Positions 29,214 to 37,577 of a stretch of 64,000 bases of DNA are shown here, piece after piece. Both the position numbers and the translations under genes were made by a program. The notes beneath the pieces are model-generated. The model did not search any database, was not told where the DNA came from, and saw only the letters and a program-made list of their open reading frames with translations. Within the stretch, counting starts at the first letter, position 1. Every line of letters starts with the position of its first letter. The stretch spans positions 310,001-374,000 of the forward strand of contig NZ_CP063203.1 in NCBI RefSeq assembly GCF_019904255.1, read 5' to 3'. The stretch comes from Marixanthomonas sp. SCSIO 43207 (lineage in GTDB: Bacteria; Bacteroidota; Bacteroidia; Flavobacteriales; Flavobacteriaceae).

Positions 29214-31210
29214 GATAATGTTAATACTATTTGCTGTCCGCTCTTTAATGCTTGACCAGATTCTATAGATTGGTCTGCTACGGTTCCATTTCCAACTATT
29301 TGAACTTTTAAACCTAAATTCTCTAACAATGAAACAGCATCCATACCCGCCATGCCTTTTACATTAGGCACTTTTGTATAGTGCGCTTGAGCTTTGGGGT
29401 AATACTTTTGATAGTCTTTATTTAGAGCAGGATCTTCTTCATCTATGTTTGCTATTTCGGCAACTAGAGGTGATTCTGTAAAAATTTTCTGAGCAATACG
29501 CTTAAAAACCGGTCCGGTAACATCGGCTCCATAATACCCTTTTTTGGTGCTTGGTTTATGGATTACCACAATACAAGAATACTTGGGGTTTTCGGCAGGA
29601 AAATATCCTGAAAAGGAAGAAATATACCTTCGGTCTTTTTCCCAATCTTCCATCCAGTATTCGGTACGAGCGGTTCCCGTTTTTCCAGCCATGGAAAAGT
29701 ATTTTGAGTACAATGGTTTACCGGTTCCTCGTTTTACAATGTTTTTAAGTATATCCCGAATTTCATTAAGTGTTTTATCTGAACAGATTTTGTCATTCAC
29801 CACTTCGGTGTCAAAAGTTTCTACCTCTTGATTCCAAGCACGAATTTCTTTAATGAAACGAGGCTTAACCATCACCCCATCATTAGCAATTGCATTATAA
29901 AAAGAAAGTGTTTGTAACGGAGTAAGACGAAGGTTATAACCGTACGCAATTGAAGGCAATGCGTTTTTACTCCATAATTTATGACCCGGCTCAGGGATCA
30001 CAGGTTTTCCCTCACCTTTAATCTTAATACCTATTTTTTGATCAAGATTCCAATCTTTTAATTTGGATATAAACTCTTCGGGGTTATCTGCATAAGCTTC
30101 ATCAATAATTGTCGCCAAGCCTATATTTGAAGAAACTTCTAAAGATTTTGCTGCTGAAATTTCTCCATATCCCCCGTGTTTTGAATCGTGAATATAGCGA
30201 CCATAAAACCGCTTTCTCCCATTCTTGGTATCAACAACCGTAGACGTGTCTATCTTTTTATCTTCCAGAGCAGCCATAAGAGCCATCACCTTAAAAGTTG
30301 AACCAGGTTCATGACTTTCGCCAACTGCATAATTTAGTTTTTCATAATAATTTCCACTAGACGTTCTACCGAGGTTTGCTACAGCTTTAATTTCGCCAGT
30401 TTTCACTTCCATCACAATCACAGAGCCATGCTCAGCTTCATAATACTCCATTTGCTTTAATAAAGCGTGGTGAGCAATATCTTGAATGTTTGCGTTAATG
30501 GTAGAAACTACATCGTATCCATCTTGTGGCTCCACCTCATTCTCATCAAATACCGGTTTCCACTGGCCTCGAGCAATTTTTTGTTTTAAGCGTTTCCCTT
30601 CTTTTCCGCGTAAATAGGTATCAAAAGCACCTTCTAACCCCACCTCATACACTCCAGGACTATTGTTTTTTTGATCACCTACTAAGCGTTCAGCAACCTT
30701 TCCTAATGGATGCTCACGAACGGTACGTTGTTCCACTATAATTCCACCTTTGTAAGGACCTAACTTGAAGAGTGGAAAGTTTTTCAACTTTATATAATCT
30801 GAATATCCTAAGTTACGAGCTACTAATAAATACCTGTTTTTATTGGCTCTCGCCTTTCTGAATATATTTTGATAATACGATGCACTGCGGTTAAACATTT
30901 TTCCCATTGCTTCAGAAAGAGGCACAATGTGTTCTTTGAAGTTTTCTGAAGAGACCGTCACAGCATCAAAACGAATATCATACTTTGGCACCGAAGTAGC
31001 CAACAAGCTTCCATCTTCAGCATATACATTTCCTCTATTAGCCGGAATCACAAAGTTGCGAGTGGTGTTTTTATGTGCCAACTCTCTATACGCATCTCCA
31101 TCCACAAACTGGATATTGATGAGTTTTACCGTAATTCCAATAGCGAAGAGAAACATACATCCTGCTATTAGATAAAGGCGGTTTAATATGTTCTTTTCTT
31201 GTGTTGGCAC
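29210..31210 (-). CDS. ftsI: Class B penicillin-binding protein FtsI (PBP3) with C-terminal PASTA domain
   Basis: A 666-residue septal transpeptidase with one N-terminal membrane anchor (about 11-30), a dimerisation domain (IPANRGNVYAEDGSLLA) and a transpeptidase domain with the three active-site motifs: S304-T-F-K307, S360-S-N362 and K510-T-G-T513. The last 55 residues (VPNVKGMAGMDAVSLLENLG and following) form a PASTA domain, absent from E. coli FtsI but common in Bacteroidota and Gram-positive PBPs. It works with FtsW in septal wall synthesis and is preceded by the ftsL gene. Confidence 0.96.
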   Translation of the reverse strand: MPTQEKNILNRLYLIAGCMFLFAIGITVKLINIQFVDGDAYRELAHKNTTRNFVIPANRGNVYAEDGSLLATSVPKYDIRFDAVTVSSENFKEHIVPLSEAMGKMFNRSASYYQNIFRKARANKNRYLLVARNLGYSDYIKLKNFPLFKLGPYKGGIIVEQRTVREHPLGKVAERLVGDQKNNSPGVYEVGLEGAFDTYLRGKEGKRLKQKIARGQWKPVFDENEVEPQDGYDVVSTINANIQDIAHHALLKQMEYYEAEHGSVIVMEVKTGEIKAVANLGRTSSGNYYEKLNYAVGESHEPGSTFKVMALMAALEDKKIDTSTVVDTKNGRKRFYGRYIHDSKHGGYGEISAAKSLEVSSNIGLATIIDEAYADNPEEFISKLKDWNLDQKIGIKIKGEGKPVIPEPGHKLWSKNALPSIAYGYNLRLTPLQTLSFYNAIANDGVMVKPRFIKEIRAWNQEVETFDTEVVNDKICSDKTLNEIRDILKNIVKRGTGKPLYSKYFSMAGKTGTARTEYWMEDWEKDRRYISSFSGYFPAENPKYSCIVVIHKPSTKKGYYGADVTGPVFKRIAQKIFTESPLVAEIANIDEEDPALNKDYQKYYPKAQAHYTKVPNVKGMAGMDAVSLLENLGLKVQIVGNGTVADQSIESGQALKSGQQIVLTLS

Positions 31211-31214
31211 CGCT

Positions 31215-31532
31215 TTACTCTTTGTGTATTATTTTTATTTTTTGAGGAGGTGTTACTGAAGGCGCTAAGCCTCTTTTTGCCATAGCAGCTTCAATTTTGC
31301 TCTCCATTCTAGCTTGCATCACTTTTTTTCTAATGTCTAGATACTCGCTTTTTAACTCTTTAACCTCATTGTTTAATTTTGCAACGTGGTAAACTTTTTT
31401 ATCTGCACTATGCGAACTTGCAATCATTATTAAAGCCAGTAAAGACAGAAAAAAGATGAAGCGCCAATTTTTTAAGGCATCATCATTTACCAAAAACTTA
31501 CCCTTGATTATATTGTAAAAGTTTTTTTTCAT
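31215..31532 (-). CDS. ftsL: FtsL-like cell division protein
   Basis: A 105-residue bitopic protein with a cytoplasmic N-terminus, one membrane helix (about 25-43, FIFFLSLLALIMIASS) and a periplasmic heptad-like helix (VAKLNNEVKELKSEYLDIRKKVMQARMESKIEAAMAKRGL read in part). FtsL sequences diverge strongly; the call rests on topology, coiled coil and location between rsmH and ftsI. Its start codon overlaps the rsmH stop by one base (TAATG). Confidence 0.87.
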   Translation of the reverse strand: MKKNFYNIIKGKFLVNDDALKNWRFIFFLSLLALIMIASSHSADKKVYHVAKLNNEVKELKSEYLDIRKKVMQARMESKIEAAMAKRGLAPSVTPPQKIKIIHKE

Positions 31533-32428
31533 TATAATTTTTCTGCAATTCTAAGCTTTGCACTACGTGCTCTATTGTTTTCTTTAATTTCCTCTTCGGA
31601 AGGAATTATAAATTTCCCTACCGGCTTAAAAGGAACCTCTACTCTACCAAAAACATCTTTTTCTGGCTGACCTTCAAATTGACCATCCCTCATAAACCTT
31701 TTAACCAATCGATCTTCTAGTGAGTGATAACTTATCAAACTCAATCTTCCGCCAGGCTTTATAACTTCTTGTGTTTGCAACAAAAATTCTTTCAACACCT
31801 CAAGCTCTTGGTTTACCTCAATACGTATGGCTTGGTATACTTTAGCTAATATTTTATTTTCTTTATGCTTCGGCAAGAACCGTCCTAGTGCTTTTTTAAG
31901 CTGTTCACTAGTCTTAATCTCATCATTGTATCTAGCCTCAACAATTACACGCGCCATTCCAGCCGCAGCTCTCAGCTCTCCGTATTGTGACAGCACGTTT
32001 CGCAATTGTTTTTCATCATAATTATTCACCACATTATAGGCAGAAAATTCACTCTCTTGATTCATTCTCATATCTAGATCTGCTTCAAATCGAGTTGAAA
32101 AACCTCTATCAGCAACATCAAATTGATGCGAAGACACACCAAAGTCACCCAAAACACCATCAACTTGTTTGTATCCATAAAAGCGTAAGAAGCGCTTGAG
32201 AAACCTAAAATTTTCATTAATTAATAAAAATCTCGGGTCATCGATAGCATTCTCAAGCGCATCCTTGTCTTGATCAAAAGCTATCAACTTTCCACCGTCA
32301 CCAAGACGCTTTAATATTTCACGCGAATGTCCGCCACCTCCAAAAGTCACATCAACATAAACCCCATTAGGATCTATATGTAAACCATCAACGGTTTCAG
32401 TTAACAATACCGGATTATGATATTCCAT
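31532..32428 (-). CDS. rsmH: 16S rRNA (cytosine-1402-N4)-methyltransferase
   Basis: A 298-residue SAM-dependent methyltransferase (MraW). Motifs are EYHNPVLLTETVDGL at the N-terminus, VDVTFGGGGHSREIL (SAM site), LGDFGVSSHQFD, GFSTRFEADLDMRMNQ, KVYQAIRIEVNQEL and SYHSLEDRLVKRFM. I chose the ATG at 32428, which gives the family N-terminus MEYHNPVLL; ATGs at 32434 and 32446 are possible. The start overlaps the mraZ end by 14 bases. Confidence 0.96.
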   Translation of the reverse strand: MEYHNPVLLTETVDGLHIDPNGVYVDVTFGGGGHSREILKRLGDGGKLIAFDQDKDALENAIDDPRFLLINENFRFLKRFLRFYGYKQVDGVLGDFGVSSHQFDVADRGFSTRFEADLDMRMNQESEFSAYNVVNNYDEKQLRNVLSQYGELRAAAGMARVIVEARYNDEIKTSEQLKKALGRFLPKHKENKILAKVYQAIRIEVNQELEVLKEFLLQTQEVIKPGGRLSLISYHSLEDRLVKRFMRDGQFEGQPEKDVFGRVEVPFKPVGKFIIPSEEEIKENNRARSAKLRIAEKL

Positions 32429-32888
32429 GGTCATTATCATTGACATCGCCCATTACATCTTCAGCCAAATCTGCAAAATCATTGGCAGCATCATTAATGG
32501 CTTGTTCATATTTATCTTTGTCCCAAATCTCAACAATGTTAATTGCTGAAGACACAACCAACTCCTTTTTTAACCCTGCAAACCCCATTAAATCTTTTGG
32601 AATCAAAAGTCTTCCCGCAGCATCTAATTCAACAGTTTTTACACCTGCTGTAAAACGACGAATAAAATCATTGTTTTTTCGGTTGAACCTGTTTAGCTTC
32701 CCCATCTTATCCATCAACGCATTCCACTCATCCATAGGATACAACTCTAAGCAAGGCTGAAAAACCGCACGCTTTATCACAAAGCCATTAGGTGTTACAG
32801 GAGCCAACTGTTTTTTTAAAGCAGACGGCACCATCACCCTCCCTTTGGAGTCTGCTTTGCATTCATATGTTCCTATTAAATTGAGCAC
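32415..32888 (-). CDS. mraZ: Transcriptional regulator / cell division protein MraZ
   Basis: A 157-residue protein with two SpoVT/AbrB-like domains: IGTYECKADSKGRVMVPSALKKQL (first part of repeat 1) and VKTVELDAAGRLLIPKDLM in repeat 2. MraZ is a DNA-binding repressor of the dcw promoter in E. coli. I use the GTG at 32888 as start, since it yields the family N-terminus (M)LNLIGTYECK. A longer frame beginning at 32951 would start inside the GTGGTAAAA repeats and upstream of the promoter, so it is rejected. It is the first gene of the dcw cluster and very likely self-regulated. Confidence 0.93.
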   Translation of the reverse strand: MLNLIGTYECKADSKGRVMVPSALKKQLAPVTPNGFVIKRAVFQPCLELYPMDEWNALMDKMGKLNRFNRKNNDFIRRFTAGVKTVELDAAGRLLIPKDLMGFAGLKKELVVSSAINIVEIWDKDKYEQAINDAANDFADLAEDVMGDVNDNDHGIS

Positions 32889-32918
32889 TAAGGAGTTGCT
32901 TTTGGCTGTTCTTAGTTT

Positions 32919-32982
32919 CAAATATAAAGAAGTTTTACCACTTTTTACCACTTTTTACCACATTGTTGATAAGTTTTACCAC
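32919..32982 (-). promoter_or_regulatory. mraZ/dcw promoter with four MraZ boxes
   Basis: On the minus strand a TATATTTG -7 element lies at 32919-32926. Upstream of it are four copies of GTGGTAAAA at 32933-32941, 32943-32951, 32953-32961 and 32974-32982. The first three have exactly 10-bp spacing and the fourth a 21-bp offset, so all fall on nearly the same helix face. The boxes cover the place of the -33 element. MraZ proteins are known to bind short direct GTGG-type repeats, so this is the expected operator for autorepression of the cluster. Transcription would start about 24 bases before the GTG start of mraZ. Confidence 0.85.
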
Positions 32983-33139
32983 TTACTTGTTTTTGGCTGT
33001 TTTGAAGCTGTTTTTTGTTAATAACATCAATACGGTCATCGATAGAAACACTTATTTGTTAAAGCCCACACAGCTTTGAGTTTAAAAAATTATGAATGAG
33101 TGTGATGCGTTAAAAAAGCTATTGTTATATTATTTTGAT

Positions 33140-33147
33140 TACTTTTG
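33140..33147 (+). promoter_or_regulatory. Candidate promoter -7 element for the hydrolase-engB pair
   Basis: TACTTTTG fits TAnnTTTG, 23 bases before the hydrolase ATG. Confidence 0.5.
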
Positions 33148-33169
33148 CTTCTATTAATTTCAATATTGA

Positions 33170-33934
33170 ATGGCAAACCAATTACACGAAGAAGGCAAGT
33201 TTAAATATATTGAACGGGGAGAAGGAACCCCGGTGATTGTCCTACACGGATTAATGGGTGGCTTAAGCAACTTTGATGGCGTAACCAGTTTTTTTCCTGA
33301 AAAAGGGTATAAAATCCTAATTCCCGAATTACCCATTTACACCATGTCTTTACTAAAAACCAATGTAAAGAACTTTGCTAAGTACGTTGCCGAGTTTATA
33401 GATTACAAAGGTTTTGATCAAGTTATATTGTTAGGAAACTCTCTTGGCGGTCACATAGGTTTGTTATGCACAAAGCTATATCCTGAAAAAGTAAAAGCCC
33501 TTGTCATCACAGGAAGTTCTGGGCTTTATGAAAGCGCCATGGGAGAAAGCTATCCCAAAAGAGGTGATTATGATTACATTCAGAAAAAGGCTGAAAATGT
33601 TTTTTATGATCCCGCTGTTGCAACAAAAGAAATTGTTGATGAAGTGTATGCTTCAGTTAATGACAGAAATAAATTAATACGCACTCTTGCCATAGCCAAA
33701 AGCGCTATTAGACACAACATGGCAAAGGATCTCCCTAAAATGAAAACACCTACTTGTATTATCTGGGGGAAAAACGATAATGTTACACCTCCCGAAGTAG
33801 CTACAGAATTTCATGAATTGTTGCCAGACTCAGATTTGTACTGGATAGATAAATGCGGTCACGCAGCTATGATGGAACATCCTGATGAGTTTAATGATTT
33901 ACTCTACGCCTGGTTACAAAATAGAAACTTCTAG
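33170..33934 (+). CDS. Alpha/beta-fold hydrolase
   Basis: A 254-residue alpha/beta hydrolase. The oxyanion-hole motif is [14 protein letters not shown], the nucleophile elbow GNSLGG carries Ser91, and the acid and histidine are likely Asp203 ([10 protein letters not shown]) and His231 ([10 protein letters not shown]). There is no signal peptide, so it is cytoplasmic. The substrate cannot be deduced; the family includes esterases, C-C hydrolases and haloperoxidase-like enzymes. It lies 5 bases before engB in a two-gene unit, divergent from mraZ. Confidence 0.88.
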   Translation: MANQLHEEGKFKYIERGEGTPVIVLHGLMGGLSNFDGVTSFFPEKGYKILIPELPIYTMSLLKTNVKNFAKYVAEFIDYKGFDQVILLGNSLGGHIGLLCTKLYPEKVKALVITGSSGLYESAMGESYPKRGDYDYIQKKAENVFYDPAVATKEIVDEVYASVNDRNKLIRTLAIAKSAIRHNMAKDLPKMKTPTCIIWGKNDNVTPPEVATEFHELLPDSDLYWIDKCGHAAMMEHPDEFNDLLYAWLQNRNF

Positions 33935-33939
33935 ATACC

Positions 33940-34545
33940 ATGCAAATTAAATCTGCTGAATTTGTAATGAGTAATAGCGATGTTGCAAAATGTCCCAAAT
34001 CTCATTTACCAGAATACGCATTTATTGGTCGTTCAAACGTAGGGAAATCTTCATTGATCAACATGTTGATGCAGCGAAAAAACCTTGCAAAAACATCTGG
34101 TCGCCCAGGTAAAACTCAGCTTATCAACCATTTTTTGATTAATAAAAACTGGCACTTGGTTGATTTACCAGGATATGGTTACGCAAAAGTTTCAAAAAAA
34201 AACAAAAAAACCTTTCAGAAATTTATCACTGAATATTTTTTGAAAAGAGAACAATTGGTAATGGGATTTGTACTGGTAGATTGCCGGCACCAACCTCAAC
34301 CTATTGATCTAGAGTTTATGGAATGGCTTGGCGAGCAACAATTCCCTTTTGCTATTATTTTTACAAAAGCTGATAAATTAAAGCCCAAAGCACTGGAGCG
34401 AAATATAAAAGAGTATCAAGAAAAAATGCTTGAAACTTGGATAGAAATGCCTCAGTATTTTGTCACTTCTTCTTCTAATACAATTGGCCGTGAAGAGGTT
34501 TTACATTACATTGATCAAATTAATCAAACGCTAGACCGTTCTTAA
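33940..34545 (+). CDS. engB: Ribosome biogenesis GTP-binding protein YsxC/EngB
   Basis: A 201-residue GTPase needed for 50S subunit assembly. G motifs are [12 protein letters not shown] (G1), [14 protein letters not shown] (G2 region), [12 protein letters not shown] (G3) and FTKADKL (G4). The length is typical. It follows the hydrolase gene after 5 bases and runs towards gldC, with only 13 bases between the convergent ends and no obvious terminator. Confidence 0.96.
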   Translation: MQIKSAEFVMSNSDVAKCPKSHLPEYAFIGRSNVGKSSLINMLMQRKNLAKTSGRPGKTQLINHFLINKNWHLVDLPGYGYAKVSKKNKKTFQKFITEYFLKREQLVMGFVLVDCRHQPQPIDLEFMEWLGEQQFPFAIIFTKADKLKPKALERNIKEYQEKMLETWIEMPQYFVTSSSNTIGREEVLHYIDQINQTLDRS

Positions 34546-34558
34546 AAAGATCAAGTGT

Positions 34559-34894
34559 TTAGTCCTTATTAAGCTCTAGTTTTTCAGCAAAATAGTCACA
34601 AAAATCACGCATGGTGGCGCTCATTTTTTCATCACTTGTAGCACGCTCAAAAGTTTCAGCCATAGCGCTTAAGGTTTGATGAAAGAAAATTTTCATATCA
34701 TCTAGTGGCATATCTTTGGTCCACAAATCAATGCGTAGAGATTCTCTATTGTTATGATCCCATACATTTAAAAAAATTGCTTTTGCCTCTTCATTTGTCA
34801 CACCGCCATCAGGAGCAGACCATTTTAATTTCTCAGGTACTTTATTTTCATCTAAATCTATGTTAATCTTTATTTCAGAAGTATGTTTTGCCAT
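34559..34894 (-). CDS. gldC: Gliding motility protein GldC
   Basis: A 111-residue soluble protein matching GldC: KINIDLDENKVPEKLKWSAP, LNVWDHNNRESLRIDLWTK and MRDFCDYFAEKLEL are recognisable. In Flavobacterium johnsoniae GldC supports gliding and is encoded directly after gldB, as here. Its exact biochemical role is unknown. The start codon overlaps the gldB stop by one base, so the two are translationally coupled. Confidence 0.93.
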   Translation of the reverse strand: MAKHTSEIKINIDLDENKVPEKLKWSAPDGGVTNEEAKAIFLNVWDHNNRESLRIDLWTKDMPLDDMKIFFHQTLSAMAETFERATSDEKMSATMRDFCDYFAEKLELNKD

Positions 34895-35853
34895 TACTTT
34901 TTAGGTTTATATTTTGAGTTATTATAAATTTTTTCAGGTTTTTCCCGCAGCATTTGTTGAACACTTACCGAGTTAGTATCCATGTAAGCTCTTACTATTT
35001 GCCACCCTAAATACCTTCCTATCATCCCGGGTGATTCGTTATCAATTTCTAAATAAAATTTGGAAAAAGGCGCTTTGTTAATAAAGCGTGCTGGCAGCTT
35101 TGGATTGGTACTGTAAAGCAATTCTTTTTCTACAAAATAACGCCACATATATTCTTCATTATCTTGTGCCCATTTTAGTTCGGCTTCGGTATAACCAATT
35201 TTTTCTGCATCACTAACGTTTGGCAACCAAAGATCTTTTAAATACAGCTCTTTTCCGAAGAAAATAAGTTGCTCCAATAACATCCGCTTCTGTGGTTTTA
35301 ATGCAAGTTGATGTGCATACGCTGCAGCTACATTAGGGGCTAGTTGTGATGGTTTTAAATCTCTAGAAATATATTGTTGAATTCCTTCATAAAATCGATG
35401 TTCACTACCTAAATAGGTATCTAATGCCACAACCAACATACTATCTGTGGCAATAACTCTATTGTTATAGTCTACATCTGATGTTACTGTGTAAACGGTA
35501 GGAGCCTCAAATTTTGGAAAATAATACTTTATATGTTTAAATAGCGGGATAAGTTGGTTTTCAATCTCAGAATTATCTGGAAATTTTTTAAGAACCTCAG
35601 CCTCTAGTTCTTGCTGTAAAGTATCTTGTATTCTATTCACCCATACGCTATCAGCAAATTGCTTCGGAAAAAATTGAGGATATTGATTTTTTAAATTGGC
35701 AATATCTGAAATCTCTGCAGCTGCAAACTCTTTATCAAACCGAACAATATCTAAACTGATAGGAGTAGCTTGAATTTCTTGTTCTTTTTTACTTTTTGAA
35801 TCACAAGAAATTAACACTAAAAAAATAACAGTGAAAGAAAGGTATTTTTTCAT
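34894..35853 (-). CDS. gldB: Gliding motility lipoprotein GldB
   Basis: A 319-residue lipoprotein. I start it at the ATG at 35853 (MKKYLSFTVIFLVLISCDSK) because this gives a lipoprotein signal with the lipid Cys at about residue 17; the longer frame from 35886 adds 11 unlikely residues. The body contains the GldB-type segments ISLDIVRFDKEFAAAE-like and GMIGRYLGWQIVRAYM. GldB is required for gliding and stabilises the T9SS-linked motility apparatus in F. johnsoniae. It is divergent from nadE and followed by gldC. Confidence 0.92.
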   Translation of the reverse strand: MKKYLSFTVIFLVLISCDSKSKKEQEIQATPISLDIVRFDKEFAAAEISDIANLKNQYPQFFPKQFADSVWVNRIQDTLQQELEAEVLKKFPDNSEIENQLIPLFKHIKYYFPKFEAPTVYTVTSDVDYNNRVIATDSMLVVALDTYLGSEHRFYEGIQQYISRDLKPSQLAPNVAAAYAHQLALKPQKRMLLEQLIFFGKELYLKDLWLPNVSDAEKIGYTEAELKWAQDNEEYMWRYFVEKELLYSTNPKLPARFINKAPFSKFYLEIDNESPGMIGRYLGWQIVRAYMDTNSVSVQQMLREKPEKIYNNSKYKPKK

Positions 35854-35913
35854 AAAAGACAGAATTTGACAACTGTTTAACGCCATCTTCTTTTTTAAAT
35901 TTTAAGATTCGCT

Positions 35914-35933
35914 TATTTTTGTTTGCAAAGGTA
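35914..35933. promoter_or_regulatory. Interleaved divergent promoters for gldBC and nadE
   Basis: TATTTTTG on the plus strand (35914-35921) points to nadE; TACCTTTG on the minus strand (35926-35933) points to gldBC. Both are exact TAnnTTTG matches, separated by only 4 bases. Polymerases bound at the two sites would clash, so the two units may compete. Confidence 0.5.
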
Positions 35934-36001
35934 GGTTTTATACTTTTAAAAAACTTGAAAGTTGTATTAACAACCTATTGATTAACTTTAATACTCTAAT
36001 T

Positions 36002-36796
36002 ATGCACACAGAAAAGGTAGTAGATCATATTGTCTCTTGGTTAAAAACCTATTGTACAGACGCCAAAATGGATGGATTTGTTGTAGGTATAAGTGGCGGA
36101 ATTGATTCTGCCGTAACTTCTGCATTGTGTGCCAAAACTGGTTTAAAAACCTTATGTGTTGAAATGCCTATTCATCAAGCAAAATCTCAAGTGACAAGAG
36201 CTTATAATCACATAGAATGGCTTGAAAATAATTTCTCAAACGTTTCTAGAGTTGAAGTAAATTTAACCAACGTTTTTGATGATTTAATTGATGTTTTACC
36301 ATCGGTTGAAACTGAAGAAACTCGATTGTTATCATTAGCAAATACCAGAGCTCGTTTACGAATGACAACACTCTATTATTTTGCAGGTTTACATAAACTT
36401 TTGGTTGCCGGCACAGGCAATAAGGTTGAAGATTTTGGGGTAGGTTTTTTTACCAAATATGGAGATGGCGGTGTAGATTTAAGCCCCATTGCAGATTTAA
36501 TGAAAAGTGAAGTATATGAAATCGCAAAATTTTTAGGCGTAAATCAAGAGATTATTGATGCTGCTCCTACAGATGGTCTTTGGGGTGATGATCGTACTGA
36601 TGAAGATCAAATTGGCGCAAGTTATGACGAACTAGAATGGGCCATGAAAATGCAAGATAAAGGCAAAAATCCAGAAGATTTTACCGGCCGAAAACAAGAT
36701 GTTTTTAACATTTACTTACGCTTAAATATGGCTAATCAACACAAAATGAAGCCTATTCCGGTGTGTAAAATTCCTAATTCCTACAAGGATTTATAA
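36002..36796 (+). CDS. nadE: NH3-dependent NAD(+) synthetase
   Basis: A 264-residue N-type ATP pyrophosphatase converting deamido-NAD to NAD. The PP-loop is VGISGGIDSAVTSAL, followed by LANTRARLRMTTLYYFA, VAGTGNKVEDFGVGFFTKYGDGG and DLSPIADLMKSEVYEIAKFLGV. It has no glutaminase domain, so it uses ammonia. The ATG at 36002 gives the standard N-terminus; a TTG at 35978 would add eight residues. It is divergent from gldB. Confidence 0.96.
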   Translation: MHTEKVVDHIVSWLKTYCTDAKMDGFVVGISGGIDSAVTSALCAKTGLKTLCVEMPIHQAKSQVTRAYNHIEWLENNFSNVSRVEVNLTNVFDDLIDVLPSVETEETRLLSLANTRARLRMTTLYYFAGLHKLLVAGTGNKVEDFGVGFFTKYGDGGVDLSPIADLMKSEVYEIAKFLGVNQEIIDAAPTDGLWGDDRTDEDQIGASYDELEWAMKMQDKGKNPEDFTGRKQDVFNIYLRLNMANQHKMKPIPVCKIPNSYKDL

Positions 36797-36855
36797 TATT
36801 CAACGAATTTTCTTGAAGTTGAACGAATAATCTCTCATCCTGACTTTCTTTTTTT

Positions 36856-36886
36856 TAGTTTTGATTTGTAGTATTAATATTACAAA
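36856..36886 (+). promoter_or_regulatory. Promoter with overlapping palindrome before the response regulator
   Basis: TAGTTTTG (36856-36863) is an exact -7 match. Directly after it, at 36865-36886, is a 22-base palindrome TTTGTAGTATT/AATATTACAAA with one mismatched pair. It covers the likely transcription start, a position suited to a repressor or autoregulation site. Confidence 0.5.
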
Positions 36887-36941
36887 CCTCACACATTCTT
36901 TATCCCTTAAAATAATAATAAGGTATAACAATAAAAGAATA

Positions 36942-37577
36942 ATGAAAAAAATAGTCATTGCAGATCATCATCCGGTAACCCTTCAAGGGATTTCCTGTAT
37001 GTTAGAAAATAAAACAGATGAATTCTCAATTCTTGCCAAAGCAAATAATGGAGAAGAGCTTTATCAAAGTTTACAAGACCACAATCCAGATATATTAATT
37101 ATGGAGATTGATATGCCGCAAATTAACGGCATTAATGCACTTAGAAGCATTAAAGAATCATTTCCACAAACACGTGTATTAATTTTTTCTACACACCCAG
37201 AAGAAATTTATGCTCTTCGTTCTATAAAATCTGGAGCTGCAGGTTATGTACCAAAAACTGCATCTACTCAAGTTTTTATTGATGCCTTAAGCAAAATTGC
37301 AAAAGGCGGCATCTTTCTTAATGAAGATCTCACCTCTACCTTTACTAGTAGAAATGTAGGAGAAAGCAGCGCAATAAGCCGCTACAAAAAACTTTCTTCT
37401 CGTGAAATTGAAGTTTTAAACTTGCTCTCGCGCGGAAAACGTAATAAAGATATTGCCAACGCACTTAACATTAATGAAAAAACGGTAAGCACATACAAAA
37501 CTCGCTTATTGAAAAAATTAAAAGTTGATAATCTGGCAGATTTGATACATCAATCTAGAATGTTTCAATTTGGGTAA
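36942..37577 (+). CDS. NarL/LuxR-type response regulator with degenerate receiver
   Basis: A 211-residue protein: receiver domain (about 3-120) and LuxR-type HTH (about 148-208, LSSREIEVLNLLSRGKRNKDIANALN). The phosphoacceptor Asp of the receiver is replaced by Glu55 (ILIMEIDMPQING), and the usual N-terminal Asp-Asp pair reads Asp8-His9 (IADHHPV). The Ser/Thr (LIFSTH) and Lys105 (GYVPKTAS) are kept. It is therefore probably not switched by ordinary phosphorylation; Glu may mimic the active state. No histidine kinase is nearby. The ATG at 36942 is used since the frame upstream, from 36861, does not encode domain sequence. Its stop touches the dnaG stop (TAATTA). Confidence 0.92.
   Translation: MKKIVIADHHPVTLQGISCMLENKTDEFSILAKANNGEELYQSLQDHNPDILIMEIDMPQINGINALRSIKESFPQTRVLIFSTHPEEIYALRSIKSGAAGYVPKTASTQVFIDALSKIAKGGIFLNEDLTSTFTSRNVGESSAISRYKKLSSREIEVLNLLSRGKRNKDIANALNINEKTVSTYKTRLLKKLKVDNLADLIHQSRMFQFG

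Noticed and set aside
16828-32888. Damage to the dcw cluster because murF, ddl, murB and ftsB are missing
   Set aside because: Their absence from the cluster is usual in Bacteroidota; no remnants are seen.
32889-32951. Longer mraZ beginning at a GTG at 32951
   Set aside because: The added 21 codons are made of the GTGGTAAAA boxes and the promoter; family proteins begin at the LNLIGTYECK segment.
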